Part shown: piece after piece, positions 42,254 through 52,016 of the stretch
Numbering within the stretch: position 1 is the stretch's first letter
How the letters are laid out: each line of letters opens with the position of its first letter
Source of the DNA: Herbidospora solisilvae
GTDB taxonomy: Bacteria > Actinomycetota > Actinomycetes > Streptosporangiales > Streptosporangiaceae
NCBI RefSeq assembly: GCF_009901565.1
Contig: NZ_WXEW01000002.1
Location: 786,565-850,564, forward strand
DNA length: 64,000 bases
Direction: 5' to 3'
Notes under the pieces: model-generated
The model's database searches: none
Told to the model about the DNA's origin: nothing
The model's input: only the letters and a program-made list of their open reading frames with translations
Made by a program: the position numbers and the translations under genes

Positions 42254-44787
42254 CGGTCCGGGGCCGCCTGCGCGTCTACCTGGGCGCCGCCCCGGGTGTC
42301 GGCAAGACCTACGCCATGCTCGGCGAGGGGCGCCGCGCCGCCGAACGCGGTCGCGACGTCGTGGTCGGCCTGGTCGAGACGCACGGCCGCGCCAAGACGG
42401 CCGCGCTGCTGGCCGGTCTGGAGGAGGTGCCGCGCCGGGAGCTGGCGTACCGGGGGACCCGGTTCACCGAGATGGACGTCGACGCCGTGCTCGCCCGCCG
42501 CCCGAAGGTCGCCCTGGTCGACGAGCTCGCGCACACCAACGTGCCGGGGTCGCGCAACGCCAAACGCTGGCAGGACGTCGAGGAGCTGCTCGACGCGGGG
42601 ATCGACGTCGTCACCACGGTGAACGTGCAGCACCTGGAGTCGCTCAACGACGTCGTCGAGGAGATCACCGGCGTGCCCCAGCGGGAGACGGTGCCCGACG
42701 AGGTGGTCCGCCGGGCCGACCAGATCGAGCTGGTCGACATGTCGCCCGAGGCGCTGCGCCGCCGCATGGCCCACGGCAACGTCTACTCCCCGGAGAAGGT
42801 CGACGCGGCGCTGTCCAACTACTTCCGGGTCGGCAACCTGACCGCGCTGCGCGAACTGGCGCTGCTCTGGGTGGCCGGGCGGGTCGACGACCAGCTCGAC
42901 CGCTACCGCGCCGAACACGGCATCGCCACCACGTGGGAGGCCCGCGAACGGGTCGTCGTGGCGCTGACCGGCGGGCCCGAGGGCGACACCCTGATCCGCC
43001 GCGCGGCCCGGGTGACCGCCCGCACCAAGGGCGCCGACCTGCTGGCCGTTCACGTCACCCAGGGCGACGGCCTGGTCGGGGGAGACCCCGCCCACCTGGC
43101 CCGGCAGCGGGCCCTGGTCGAGGCGCTCGGCGGCACCTACCACCAGGTCGTCGGCGACGACGTGCCCCGGGCGCTGCTCGACTTCGCGCGCGGGGTGAAC
43201 GCCACCCAGCTCGTGCTGGGCGCCTCGCGGCGCGGGCGGCTGGCCCAGATCCTCTTCCGCGGGGTGGGGGCCGAGACGATCGCGCGGTCGGGGTCGATCG
43301 ACGTCCACATGATCACCCATCAGCAGGCCCGCAGGGGCCTGCCCCGGCCCGGCTCGCGGGCCGCGCTGACCCGCACCCGCCGCCTCGCCGGATGGGCCAC
43401 CGCGCTGGTCGGCATGCCCGTGCTGACCGCCGTCGTCTACCCGCTGCGCGACCTGCTCGCTCTGCCCAGCGAGATCCTGCTGTTCCTGCTGCTGGTCGTG
43501 ATGGTCGCCCTGGTCGGCGGCATGTCCCCGGCGATCACGGCCGCCGTCGTCGGCTTCCTGCTGCTGAACTACTTCTTCACCCCGCCGGTCGACAAGATCA
43601 CCGTCGCCGACCCGCAGAACCTGCTCGCGCTCTTCGTGTACGTCCTGGTCGCCGTCATGGTGAGCCTGGTCGTCGACCTGGCGGCCCGCCGCACCCGCGA
43701 GGCCGCCATGGCGGGCGCCGACGCCGAGGTGCTGTCGACCCTGGCGGGCCACGTGCTGCGCGGCGAGGCGGCGCTGCCCTCCCTGCTGGCCCGCCTCCGC
43801 GAGACCTACGGCCTGACCTCGGTGACTTTGCTCGAACGCGCCGCCGCCCCGGCCCTCGACGACCGCGCCGACCCCGAGGCGTGGCGCATCGTCGCCACCT
43901 CCGGAGGGGTGCCGTGCACGAGTCCGGGGGCCGCCGACACCGACGTGGTGATCGACGACAACCTGGTGCTGGCGGTCAGGGGCCGCCTGCTGGGCGCCTC
44001 CGACCGCCGCGTCCTGGAGGCCTTCGCCGCCGAGACGGCCGTCGCGCTGCGCCAGCGCCGGCTGGAGGAGGAGGCCGAACAGGCCAAGCCGCTCGCGGAG
44101 GCCGACCGGATGCGCACCGCCCTGCTCGCCGCCGTCAGCCACGACCTGCGCACCCCGCTCGCCTCGGCGAAGGCGGCGGTCGAGGGCCTGCGCAGCACCG
44201 ACGTGACCTGGTCGGCCGCCGACCAGGCCGAACTACTCGCCACCGCCGACGAGTCGCTGGTGAAGCTGACCCGGCTGGTGGAGAACCTCCTCGACATGAG
44301 CCGGTTGCAGGCCGGAGTGCTCGGGGTGGCCCTCCAGCCGGTCGCGCTGGCGGAGGTGCTGCCGAGGGCGGTCGAGGACACCCGGGTGCGGATCGACGTG
44401 CCTGACGACCTGCCCGAGGTGACCGCCGACCCGGCGCTGCTGGAACGGGTGCTGGCGAACCTGGTCTCCAATGCGCTCCGCTACAGCCCCGAGTATGTGC
44501 TGGTGACGGCCAGCTCCCACGACAACAAGGTGGAGATCCGCGTGGTCGACCGGGGCCCCGGCATCCCGCCCGAGGCCCACGACCAGGTCTTCCAGCCGTT
44601 CCAGCGCCTCGGCGACCGCGACAACCACGCGGGCGTCGGGCTCGGGCTCGCGTTGTCGCGCGGGCTGGCGGAGGCGATGGGCGGCACGCTCACCCCGGAC
44701 GAGACGCCGGGCGGCGGGCTGACGATGACGGTCACCCTTCCGTCAGCCGATCCCGGGCCTCCATCAGGGCGAAGCCGAGCAGGTTGA
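42250..44787 (+). CDS. kdpD: KdpD-type sensor histidine kinase
   Basis: 845 residues, full KdpD architecture. The N-terminal KdpD domain has Walker-like GAAPGVGKT (12-20) and VDELAHTNVPGS. A universal-stress-protein domain (about 233-355) follows, then four membrane segments (about 380-478), a GAF-like domain (about 490-605), HisKA with the phosphoryl-accepting His631 in AVSHDLRTPLAS, and HATPase_c with N-box NLVSNALRYSP and G-boxes DRGPGIPP and GVGLGLALSRGL. It senses K+ limitation or osmotic stress in known systems. No kdpE response regulator follows; the downstream gene is on the opposite strand and overlaps by 56 bp. Confidence 0.94.
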   Translation: MTVRGRLRVYLGAAPGVGKTYAMLGEGRRAAERGRDVVVGLVETHGRAKTAALLAGLEEVPRRELAYRGTRFTEMDVDAVLARRPKVALVDELAHTNVPGSRNAKRWQDVEELLDAGIDVVTTVNVQHLESLNDVVEEITGVPQRETVPDEVVRRADQIELVDMSPEALRRRMAHGNVYSPEKVDAALSNYFRVGNLTALRELALLWVAGRVDDQLDRYRAEHGIATTWEARERVVVALTGGPEGDTLIRRAARVTARTKGADLLAVHVTQGDGLVGGDPAHLARQRALVEALGGTYHQVVGDDVPRALLDFARGVNATQLVLGASRRGRLAQILFRGVGAETIARSGSIDVHMITHQQARRGLPRPGSRAALTRTRRLAGWATALVGMPVLTAVVYPLRDLLALPSEILLFLLLVVMVALVGGMSPAITAAVVGFLLLNYFFTPPVDKITVADPQNLLALFVYVLVAVMVSLVVDLAARRTREAAMAGADAEVLSTLAGHVLRGEAALPSLLARLRETYGLTSVTLLERAAAPALDDRADPEAWRIVATSGGVPCTSPGAADTDVVIDDNLVLAVRGRLLGASDRRVLEAFAAETAVALRQRRLEEEAEQAKPLAEADRMRTALLAAVSHDLRTPLASAKAAVEGLRSTDVTWSAADQAELLATADESLVKLTRLVENLLDMSRLQAGVLGVALQPVALAEVLPRAVEDTRVRIDVPDDLPEVTADPALLERVLANLVSNALRYSPEYVLVTASSHDNKVEIRVVDRGPGIPPEAHDQVFQPFQRLGDRDNHAGVGLGLALSRGLAEAMGGTLTPDETPGGGLTMTVTLPSADPGPPSGRSRAG

Positions 44788-45289
44788 GCCCCTGCCACGT
44801 CGCCGGCGAGGCGGCCCGCTCGTCGGCGGCGGTCAGGCCGATGCCCCACACGCGGTCGTAGGGGCTGGCCTCCACCAGCACGCGGTCGCGGGTGCCGAGC
44901 AGGTATGCGCGCAGGTCGGGGTGGGCGGCGAACTTGGCGGTGCTGCCCCGCACGACGATGGCGTAGCGGTGCTTGGTCCAGGCGTCGTCGTCGAAGCCGC
45001 GGACCTTGCGGCCCAGTTTCTTCGCCTCGCCCGGATGGGCCGCCGCGAGGATCTCGGCGGCGGTCTCGGCGTCGTCGAACAACCAGGCCTTGTGGGCCAT
45101 CATGTAGTGCTCGGCCGAGCGGAACACGTGGCCGTCTTCGGTGAAGTCGGCCTCCCACCACTGGCTCAGGCAGCCCGCGCCCACCCCGCCGTCGCGGGGT
45201 GGGCGGTGGCCCCAGAAGAAGAGGTAACGGAGCGCCTGGCCGGAGGCCTCGGCGTGGACGGCTTCTTCGACGGAGCGGGGTAACGTCAC
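44732..45289 (-). CDS. NADAR-family protein
   Basis: 185 residues with the NADAR (YbiA-like) signature: LSQWWEADFTEDGHVFRSAEHYMMAHKA near the N-terminus (split motif LSQWW and AEHYMM), AKKLGRKVRGFDDDAW in the middle, and NLLGFALMEARDRL at the end. NADAR proteins process ADP-ribose-like or riboflavin-pathway intermediates and occur in ADP-ribosylation gene sets. Its 3' end overlaps that of kdpD on the other strand by 56 bp. Confidence 0.92.
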   Translation of the reverse strand: MTLPRSVEEAVHAEASGQALRYLFFWGHRPPRDGGVGAGCLSQWWEADFTEDGHVFRSAEHYMMAHKAWLFDDAETAAEILAAAHPGEAKKLGRKVRGFDDDAWTKHRYAIVVRGSTAKFAAHPDLRAYLLGTRDRVLVEASPYDRVWGIGLTAADERAASPATWQGLNLLGFALMEARDRLTEG

Positions 45290-45308
45290 CGGGTCAACCT
45301 AACGGGCA

Positions 45309-45334
45309 CCGCCGACGTTCTTCGGCTTCGGCGG
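45309..45334 (-). terminator. weak hairpin after the RCC1/PASTA gene
   Basis: CCGCCGA pairs with TCGGCGG across a 12-nt loop, in the 95-bp gap between the RCC1 gene and the NADAR gene, which run the same way. Confidence 0.35.
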
Positions 45335-45384
45335 CGGCTTCGGGCGGCGCTGGTCGTTCCGGGGCGGCGGGGCCGTCCGGCTCG

Positions 45385-46779
45385 TCACGGACACGGTCCG
45401 TCCGGGGCGACGGCGACGGTGATGTCCACCTCGTGGCCGCGCGGCACGACGACGCCGGGGGCCGGATCCTGGGCGGTCACCTGGTCGACCTCGTTGCAGA
45501 GGCGGTCGACCCAGTAGGTCACCGCGCCGACGGTCAGGCCGTTCTCGGTGATGCGGGTGATCGCGGTGTCCTCGAACAGGCCGGTCACGTCGGGGACGGG
45601 CACGGTCGCCGGTGGGGCCGTCGGGGTCGGGTCGGGCTGGGCGCCGACGAGGGCCAGGGTGGTCGAGCGGCCGACCGAGATCGTGCTCACCCGGGAGGTG
45701 AGCCCGGCGACGGGGTGGGCGGTCGTCTCGTAGGGGGCCGTCGAACCAGTGCCGAGTGCGCCGTGGGTGTTGTCGCCCCAGGTCAGCACGGTCCCGTCGG
45801 CCGTGACGCCGGCCGAGGTGCCGCCGGTGCCGGGATCGGCCCACGTCAGGTTCGCGATCGGGGTGACGACGGGGGTGCGCCGGGGCAGGGTCGTGCCGTC
45901 GCCGAGGCGGCCGGAGGTGTTGTCGCCCCAGGCGTACAGGCGGCCCCCGGCGACGGCGAAGGTCGACCGCTCGCCGGGCAGCACCATCTGGGCGTCCACG
46001 ACGCCGGGCACCCGGACGGGCACGTACGACCTCGGGGCCGCCCCGATGCCGAGCTGGCCCGAGGTGTTGGAGCCCCACGTCCAGACCGTGCCGTCGGACC
46101 TCAGCGCGGCCGAGTGCACGCCGCTGCGGGAGGCGTGCGCGGTCAGCACACCGGAGATGCCGGTGAGCCGGACCGGCGTCGGCCGGTTGACGGTCGTGCC
46201 GTCGCCCAGCTCGGCGAAGCCGTTGTGGCCCCAGGCCCAGACCGCCCCGTCGGCCGTGACGGCCAGGCTGTACCGGTATCCGGCCGAGACGCTGCGCACG
46301 CCGGTCAGGCCGGGGACCTGGATCGGGGTGGGCCTGCCGACGGTCGTCCCGTCGCCGAGGTGCCGGTAGGTGTTGTCGCCCCACGCCCAGACGGCGCCGT
46401 CGGAGTCCAGGGCCAGGATGTGCCGGTCGCCCACGGACAGGGAGCTGATGAAGGGCAGGCCGGTCACCTCACGGGGGGTGGTGGAGGAGACCACGCCGGG
46501 GAGGTCGCCCCAGACGTACACGACCCCGCGGTCGTTGATCCCCGCGCTGAACGTGCCGCCGGTCGCCACCTGGCGGATGCGGGCCGCGTGGGGACGGCCG
46601 GGCAACCGGCCCACCAGCGTCGGGACGGGACTGTCCTCGGTGGACGCGTCGCCGAACTGCCCGCTTGAGTTGAGCCCCCAGGCCCAGAACTTGGCGCCCG
46701 TCCACTGGGATTCGGGCGTGAACGCGGCGAGCGCCGCGACGACCGCCAGCACGGCGGCCAGAAACCTCGTCGTCCTCAC
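45385..46779 (-). CDS. secreted RCC1-repeat beta-propeller with C-terminal PASTA domain
   Basis: 464 residues. A hydrophobic N-terminus (FLAAVLAVVAALAAF) suggests export. RCC1-type repeats recur with the core VWAWG-N---LGDGTT (at least six, e.g. VYVWGDLPG, VWAWGDNTYRHLGDGTT, VWTWGSNTSGQLGIG and LYAWGDNTSGRLGDGTT), forming a seven-bladed propeller. After a Pro/Thr linker a PASTA-like domain (VPVPDVTGLFEDTAITRI to VDITVAV) ends the protein, suggesting cell-wall binding. It is divergent from another predicted propeller protein. Confidence 0.9.
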   Translation of the reverse strand: MRTTRFLAAVLAVVAALAAFTPESQWTGAKFWAWGLNSSGQFGDASTEDSPVPTLVGRLPGRPHAARIRQVATGGTFSAGINDRGVVYVWGDLPGVVSSTTPREVTGLPFISSLSVGDRHILALDSDGAVWAWGDNTYRHLGDGTTVGRPTPIQVPGLTGVRSVSAGYRYSLAVTADGAVWAWGHNGFAELGDGTTVNRPTPVRLTGISGVLTAHASRSGVHSAALRSDGTVWTWGSNTSGQLGIGAAPRSYVPVRVPGVVDAQMVLPGERSTFAVAGGRLYAWGDNTSGRLGDGTTLPRRTPVVTPIANLTWADPGTGGTSAGVTADGTVLTWGDNTHGALGTGSTAPYETTAHPVAGLTSRVSTISVGRSTTLALVGAQPDPTPTAPPATVPVPDVTGLFEDTAITRITENGLTVGAVTYWVDRLCNEVDQVTAQDPAPGVVVPRGHEVDITVAVAPDGPCP

Positions 46780-46881
46780 ACCCGGTCAGGCGTTCCCTCG
46801 CCGGTTCACTTGGGTGGAACACCCGTGTCACACGGCAGATCGCACCATAATCGGAACCTTCCGGGGCGATGGAGGCAGCTC

Positions 46882-47946
46882 GTGTGGGCAGTCGTGATCG
46901 CGGCGGTGCTGGCGGGCGGCATGGGAGCGGCCTCGGCCGGTGAGGCGTCGCCCTGGCGGCACGCCCCCCTCCCGCCGAAGAAGGGGCACGACAGCTTCAG
47001 CTCGGTCGCGGCCGTCGGCCCGAGGAACATCTGGGCCGCCGGATCGCAACCCGCCCTGCTCGAACGCTTCGACGGCAGTCGGTGGCGGCCGATGCCGATG
47101 CCCGGCGCGATCACCGCGCTGTCCGCCTCGCCCTCCGGCGACGTGTGGGCGCTCACGTCCGGTCGGGCGCACCGCTGGGACGGCACGAGGTGGCGGGCGA
47201 TGCGGTCGGTCTCGAAGCAGGCCTACGTGCTGCTCGCCGCCGTGCCCGGCGGGGCCTGGGTGTCGGAGAAGGACCGGCTGAGCCGGTACGACGGCAAGCG
47301 GTGGCACCCGGTGCCCACTCCGGCCGACCTCAAGGTCAGCGGCGTCCGCTTCCAGGGGGGAACGGTCTGGGTGCTCGGCCGCTTCGAGACCGGCACCGCC
47401 GACCACGCCCCGGTCGGCCGCAGCACGCCCGCCGTGCTGCGCTGGAACGGCCGCGCCCTCGAACGGGTGCCGGTCCCCGTGCGGGCGGACGTCCGCGGCC
47501 ACCTCAACATCGACGACGTCGTGGTGGGCAGGGGCGGCGACCTGTGGCTCGCCGGATACTCGGTGCTCGGTGGAGACCGCATGCCCGTCCTGCAGCGCCG
47601 CGGCGGGAAGTGGACGACCCTGACCCCGCCGCGCACCCACGCGCCGGACGCCATCGAACCCGACGGGGCGGGCGGCGTGTGGTTCGACTACGGCCTCGAC
47701 CAGCCGCTCTGGCGCAACCGCACCGGGAAATGGACGAAGGTTGCCGCGCCGAAGCCGCCGCCGGGCCGCGCGCTCGGTCTGTTCACCCACTCGGGCAGCG
47801 GCGTCACGGCGCACATCCCGGGCACGACGCTGCTGGTCAGGGCGGGGGCGACGCACATCCCGCAGGGCCGGCTGATCAATCCGGAAACGAGCGAACGCGC
47901 ATACGTGTCGACCGACCGGTTCCTGGTGACCGGCCCGTACCGGTGA
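46882..47946 (+). CDS. secreted beta-propeller-like protein
   Basis: 354 residues from GTG at 46882, with GGAGG six nt before it; this start places the signal peptide (VWAVVIAAVLAGGMGAASA) exactly at the N-terminus. The mature part has repeated W-containing blades: NIWAAGSQPALLERFDG, DVWALTSGRAHRWDG, GAWVSEKDRLSRYDGKRWH and LWLAGYSVLGGD. No enzyme motif is seen. It is divergent from the RCC1/PASTA gene; the two secreted propellers may be functionally paired. Confidence 0.82.
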   Translation: MWAVVIAAVLAGGMGAASAGEASPWRHAPLPPKKGHDSFSSVAAVGPRNIWAAGSQPALLERFDGSRWRPMPMPGAITALSASPSGDVWALTSGRAHRWDGTRWRAMRSVSKQAYVLLAAVPGGAWVSEKDRLSRYDGKRWHPVPTPADLKVSGVRFQGGTVWVLGRFETGTADHAPVGRSTPAVLRWNGRALERVPVPVRADVRGHLNIDDVVVGRGGDLWLAGYSVLGGDRMPVLQRRGGKWTTLTPPRTHAPDAIEPDGAGGVWFDYGLDQPLWRNRTGKWTKVAAPKPPPGRALGLFTHSGSGVTAHIPGTTLLVRAGATHIPQGRLINPETSERAYVSTDRFLVTGPYR

Positions 47947-48075
47947 TTAATAGACGGGGTTTGTCGGTCCTTTCGAATTTCATTTCCTGAATGTCAATAT
48001 TTCGATTGTTCAGGGATTTTGTTAGCGTCCTTGCGCGATGCCAAAGATCATCTCCGCATCCCAAGGAGCTCGATG

Positions 48076-48817
48076 ATGTCTGCACCATCCCTCCTGCGGA
48101 GGAGGGCGTTCGGCGTGCTGATCGCCGCCCTGACCGTGGCCGGACCGGCCGTCGCGCCGGCTCCGGCGGGACGGCCGACACGCCGACGCTCGTCGTCGTG
48201 AAGACCCTCGCGCCGGTCGACGACGTCCACGTCATGACTCTCCACAACCACGACTCGCCGGCGCCGCCGTCCCGGCTCAGGGCACCGGATTGATCTGGAG
48301 CGCCATGTCGTCCCTGACGTCCAACACCCCCAAGCCGGTGGTCCGGGTTCCGGCCGGCCTGCTGGAGTTCGGCTGGCAGATCCGCCTGCGGGTGCGCGCT
48401 CACAACGTGACGGCGGGCACGGTCTCCGCCTGGTCGCCGTGGCAGTCCGCCACCCTGTCCGACGTCGTCCCCGAGATCACCGGACCCGAGATGACCCCGG
48501 CCCAGGAGTCCGGCGGCGTGACGGTGACCACGAGCCTCACCCCGACGTTCAGCGCCACCGCAAGCCACCCGTTCGTCGACTCGTTGTACGTGGCGTTCGA
48601 GATCGAGCACGACCCGGACGCGCCGGAGCAGGGCACCGGCCACATCTGGTCGGGCGCCGAGCCGGACGACCCGGCCTCGGGGGCGCGAACGCAGGTCACC
48701 GTGCCCGCCGGGGTGCTGCAGGACGGCTGGCGGCTGCGTTGGCGGGTGCGCGCGAACGGGGGGCCGTTCGCGTCGCAGTCGGAGTGGCGGACGTTCACGG
48801 TCGACCTGGACCAGTGA
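48076..48817 (+). pseudogene. DNRLRE-type secreted protein, broken copy 1
   Basis: AAGGAG lies 7 nt before ATG 48076. The first frame gives SAPSLLRRRAFGVLIAALTVAGP, an intact signal sequence. Near 48165 the frame shifts to TADTPTLVVVKTLAPVDDVH and ends at a TGA (48293). In a third frame homology resumes as QGTGLIWSAMSS and continues through two Ig-like units (VPAGLLEFGWQIRLRVRAHN and [15 protein letters not shown]). Compared with copy 2 the whole DNRLRE domain is deleted between SPAPP and QGTG. Upstream sequence (GAATGTCAAT, AAGGAG) matches that of copy 2, so this is a tandem duplicate. Confidence 0.8.
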
Positions 48818-48982
48818 TCCGGTCAAGCCCGGCGGCCGTCGGCGGATGCCCTGCGGGGGCGCACCCGTCCGGCGGTCGCCGCGGCGGCCGACCTCTTCGC
48901 GGTCGGGTTCATGACCGCGGTGCCGGGCCATTCGATTGTGATTCCGGAATGTCAATCGTCTCCCCGTTCAAGGAGTTCGCTG

Positions 48983-49894
48983 ATGTCACGCCGGTCCCTG
49001 CTGCGCAGGAGGGCACTCCCTCTGCTGACCGCCGTCGAGGACGTCAGCGTGGCGTCGCACAGCGACGAGACCATGCCGGCCCCGCCGGACCACGAACTCC
49101 TCTTCCTCGGCGCCTTTCCCGACAGCACGAGAGGCCGGGCCTATCTGAGGTTCGACACGTCCGGGCTACCGGCCGGCGTCGTCACGTCGGCCACGCTCCG
49201 GCTCGCCAGCTACTCCGCGCCGTCGTGCGGCTCCCAGACCGGTGAGGGGATCGAGGTCCGGCGGGTCGTCGAGCCCTGGACCGACGGCTTCCTCCACTGG
49301 GGCAACAAGCCGGGCTCCACGGCGGATGACGCGTACATCGCCGCCGCCGGATGCGACGTGCCGGCCGAGCAGGTGGAATGGCCGGTCACCGGCATCGTGC
49401 AGGAGTGGGTCGACGGCACGTCCAACTACGGGTTCGTCCTCCAGCACCCTGACGAGACTCTCGACGACGGCTACTCGCGCCTCGCGTCGGCGCAGAACAC
49501 CGAGCTGGCGCAGCCGCGACTGACGGTCACGATGACCGTCTCGTCGGCGCCCGCGTTCCGGCGGGTCGTCATGCAACCCCTCTGGACGGACGAGAGCACC
49601 CTCATCGCGACGGCACCCCGGTTCGTGATGGTCATGGACGACCCCGTCGGCGGCTGGCTGTCGGGGGAGTTCGAGATCGAGCACGATCCGGACGCACCCG
49701 ACCAGGGGACCGGGCCCATCTGGGGCGGTGGTTACAAACCGGGGACCATGGCGAACGGGGTCAAGAAGGCGGTGGTGCCGGCCGGTCTGCTGGCCGACGG
49801 CTGGAAGATCCGCTGGCGGGTCACGGCCACGTCGAAGGCGCTCGTCACGGTGTCGTCCGGCTGGCGGAAGGCGACCGTCGACGCGGCGTCATGA
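48983..49894 (+). CDS. DNRLRE domain-containing protein, copy 2, lacking a signal-peptide core
   Basis: 303 residues from ATG 48983, AAGGAG seven nt before. The N-terminus [21 protein letters not shown] matches copy 1, but its hydrophobic core is deleted, so export is doubtful. A DNRLRE-type beta-sandwich follows ([56 protein letters not shown]), then one Ig-like unit ([36 protein letters not shown]). Such proteins are normally secreted and surface-associated. It overlaps the convergent monooxygenase gene by 6 bp. Confidence 0.8.
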   Translation: MSRRSLLRRRALPLLTAVEDVSVASHSDETMPAPPDHELLFLGAFPDSTRGRAYLRFDTSGLPAGVVTSATLRLASYSAPSCGSQTGEGIEVRRVVEPWTDGFLHWGNKPGSTADDAYIAAAGCDVPAEQVEWPVTGIVQEWVDGTSNYGFVLQHPDETLDDGYSRLASAQNTELAQPRLTVTMTVSSAPAFRRVVMQPLWTDESTLIATAPRFVMVMDDPVGGWLSGEFEIEHDPDAPDQGTGPIWGGGYKPGTMANGVKKAVVPAGLLADGWKIRWRVTATSKALVTVSSGWRKATVDAAS

Positions 49895-51064
49895 TCCAGA
49901 TACCACCGGCCGGAGCGTTTCCGGGGTCAGGTCGGCGACGGTCGGGTAGCCGTCCACGGCCATGATGAGATCGGCCTCGGCGAGGATCGTCCGCAGCACG
50001 TGGACGATCCCGTCGGCGCCCCCCAGCGCCAGCCCGTAGGCGTAAGGGCGGCCGATGCCCACGGCGGTCGCGCCGAAGGCCAGGGCCTTCACCACGTCGG
50101 CTCCCGAGCGGACGCCCGAGTCGAACAGCACCGGCAGGCCCCCGGCGGCCTCGACCACCTCGGGGAGCACGTCCAGGGCCGGCAGGCCTCCGTTGGCCTG
50201 CCGGCCGCCGTGGTTGGAGCAGTAGACGCCGTCGATCCCGGCGTCCGCGGCGCGGCGGGCGTCGTCGGGGTGGCAGATGCCCTTCAGCAGCAGCGGCAGG
50301 TCGGTGGTCGAGCGCAACCACGGGAGGTCGTCCCAGGTCAGCGGGTTGCCGAAGATTCTCGCCCAGTACGCCGTGGCGGCCTGGGGGTCGTCCTCGGGGG
50401 TGTGGGCCAGGCGGGACCGGAAGACCGGGTCGGTGGTGTAGTTGGCCAGGCAGTGGCCCCGGAGCTGGGGGAAGTTGGCGGTGCTCAGGTCGCGGGGGCG
50501 CCAGCCGGTCACCCACGTGTCGAGGGTGACGACCAGGGCGCGGAAGCCGGCCGCCTCGGCGCGGTGGATCAGGCTCTCGGCGACGTCGCGGTCGGCCGGG
50601 GTGTAGAGCTGGAAGAAGCCCGGCGCCGGGGCCAGTTCCCCGGCCACGTCCTCCAGAGGGTCGACGGAGAACGTCGAGGCGATCATCGGGACGCCCGTGC
50701 GGGCCGCCGCCCGGGCGGTGGCGAGGTCCCCGTGGCCGTCCTGGGCGCACAGGCCGACCACCCCGATCGGGGCGAGGAAGATCGGGGTGGGCAACCGCAT
50801 GCCGTACAGGTCGACATGGAGGTCGCGCTCGACGGCGCCGGCCAGCATGCGGGGGAGCAGGCCCCAGCGGCGGAAGGCGGCGACGTTGGCGCGCTGGGTG
50901 TGCTCGTCGCCGGCGCCGCCCGCGACGTACGACCAGATCGACGGCGGCAGTGCGGCCTCGGCCCTGGCCTCCAGCTCGGCGAAGGCCATCGGCAGCGGGG
51001 GGACCCGCCCGTGCAGGCCGCCCGAGTAGATGTCGTTCTGGTAGTCGCCGAAGCGCGGGTTCAT
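49889..51064 (-). CDS. FMN-dependent alpha-hydroxy acid oxidase, lactate 2-monooxygenase-like
   Basis: 391 residues. Sequence blocks follow mycobacterial lactate 2-monooxygenase as I remember it: [65 protein letters not shown], the catalytic His in [13 protein letters not shown] and the FMN phosphate site [16 protein letters not shown]. The typical enzyme turns L-lactate into acetate and CO2 with O2. Beside a mandelate racemase, a hydroxy acid such as mandelate is also possible. Its ATG overlaps the TGA of the reductase gene upstream (4 bp), so they are coupled. Confidence 0.92.
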   Translation of the reverse strand: MNPRFGDYQNDIYSGGLHGRVPPLPMAFAELEARAEAALPPSIWSYVAGGAGDEHTQRANVAAFRRWGLLPRMLAGAVERDLHVDLYGMRLPTPIFLAPIGVVGLCAQDGHGDLATARAAARTGVPMIASTFSVDPLEDVAGELAPAPGFFQLYTPADRDVAESLIHRAEAAGFRALVVTLDTWVTGWRPRDLSTANFPQLRGHCLANYTTDPVFRSRLAHTPEDDPQAATAYWARIFGNPLTWDDLPWLRSTTDLPLLLKGICHPDDARRAADAGIDGVYCSNHGGRQANGGLPALDVLPEVVEAAGGLPVLFDSGVRSGADVVKALAFGATAVGIGRPYAYGLALGGADGIVHVLRTILAEADLIMAVDGYPTVADLTPETLRPVVSGS

Positions 51065-51969
51065 GCCCGTGTTCTCTGGTAGACGCGCAGGTTGAGGGTG
51101 ACCAGGCTGAGCAGCGGAACCGGCGCGCCGAGCAGGCGGGCGCGCCGCACCAGGTCGCCGAAGATCTCCTCGACCTCCACGGGGCGGCCGCGGACCAGGT
51201 CGCGGTAGGCCGACGACGTCAGCGACGAATGGGGGGCGGTGACCGTCTTGCGGGTGCCGTCGAGCGACTCCTTCGGCACCGGGTGGCCGGCGGCCTCGGC
51301 GACGGCGGCGCACTCGTCCACGACCGCGTGGGCGAACTCCGTCCCGCCGGGGGTGGAGGCGACCTCGCCGATCGTCGCGCGCATGAGGCACGTCACCGCG
51401 CCGGTCGCGGCGATGAACACCCATTTGGCCCACATCTCGCCGACGATGTCCGCCGTGAGACGGGTCTCGAAGCCCGCGCCCCCGAGCACGCCGACCAGTT
51501 CGTCGGGCGGGGGGCCGGTGCGGGAGCCGTAGGTCAGGCTCTGCACGTCGGCGAGCCGGAGGATGTCGCCGTCGGCGTCGACGGTGGTGCTGACCATCAC
51601 GACCCCGCCGAGGATCCGCCGCTCGCCGAAACGCCCGGCCAGCTCGTCGAGGTGCCGCATCCCGTTGAGCACGGGCAGGATCAGCGTGTCCGGCCCCACG
51701 GCGGGGGCGAAGTCGTCCATGGCCGATCGCAGCGCGGCGGCCTTGACCGAGACCAGGACCAGGTCGAACGTCGAGGTGATCTCGTCGGCCAGGATCGTGC
51801 GGGGATGGAGCGTCGTGTCCTCGCCCAGGCCCACGATCCGCAACCCGCGTTCGCCGATCAGCCGGGCCCGTTTGGGACGGACCAGGAAGGTGACGTCTCG
51901 GCCCGCCTGAACGAGGCGGCCGCCGAAGTAGCCGCCGACCGCTCCTGCCCCCACGACCAGGATCTTCAT
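51061..51969 (-). CDS. 2-dehydropantoate 2-reductase-family enzyme
   Basis: 302 residues. The NADPH site [19 protein letters not shown] is at the N-terminus, [12 protein letters not shown] contains the family Lys, and [14 protein letters not shown] and [19 protein letters not shown] match the KPR C-terminal domain. It may make pantoate, but its operon with a hydroxy-acid oxidase suggests a 2-keto-acid reductase with another substrate. A perfect inverted repeat lies 4 bp upstream of the start codon. Confidence 0.9.
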   Translation of the reverse strand: MKILVVGAGAVGGYFGGRLVQAGRDVTFLVRPKRARLIGERGLRIVGLGEDTTLHPRTILADEITSTFDLVLVSVKAAALRSAMDDFAPAVGPDTLILPVLNGMRHLDELAGRFGERRILGGVVMVSTTVDADGDILRLADVQSLTYGSRTGPPPDELVGVLGGAGFETRLTADIVGEMWAKWVFIAATGAVTCLMRATIGEVASTPGGTEFAHAVVDECAAVAEAAGHPVPKESLDGTRKTVTAPHSSLTSSAYRDLVRGRPVEVEEIFGDLVRRARLLGAPVPLLSLVTLNLRVYQRTRA

Positions 51970-51972
51970 CAC

Positions 51973-51997
51973 AAAAACGTATGCAGAATACGTTTTT
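51973..51997. promoter_or_regulatory. perfect inverted repeat AAAAACGTAT-N5-ATACGTTTTT
   Basis: 10+10 perfect arms around GCAGA, strongly AT-rich in GC-rich DNA, between the racemase end and the reductase start. It is best read as an operator of the reductase-oxidase operon, of the type bound by GntR/FadR-like or similar dimers. On the minus strand it also resembles a hairpin with T5, a weaker terminator reading. Confidence 0.65.
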
Positions 51998-52016
51998 CCC
52001 CACAATCCAGGAATGG

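Noticed and set aside
41906..44787. A complete kdp operon
   Set aside because: kdpF, kdpA, kdpB and kdpE are absent and the kdpC-like gene is short.
45385..46779. Repeats of the RCC1 gene as a CRISPR-like or satellite array
   Set aside because: The repetition is at protein level (propeller blades) with diverged DNA and no constant spacers.
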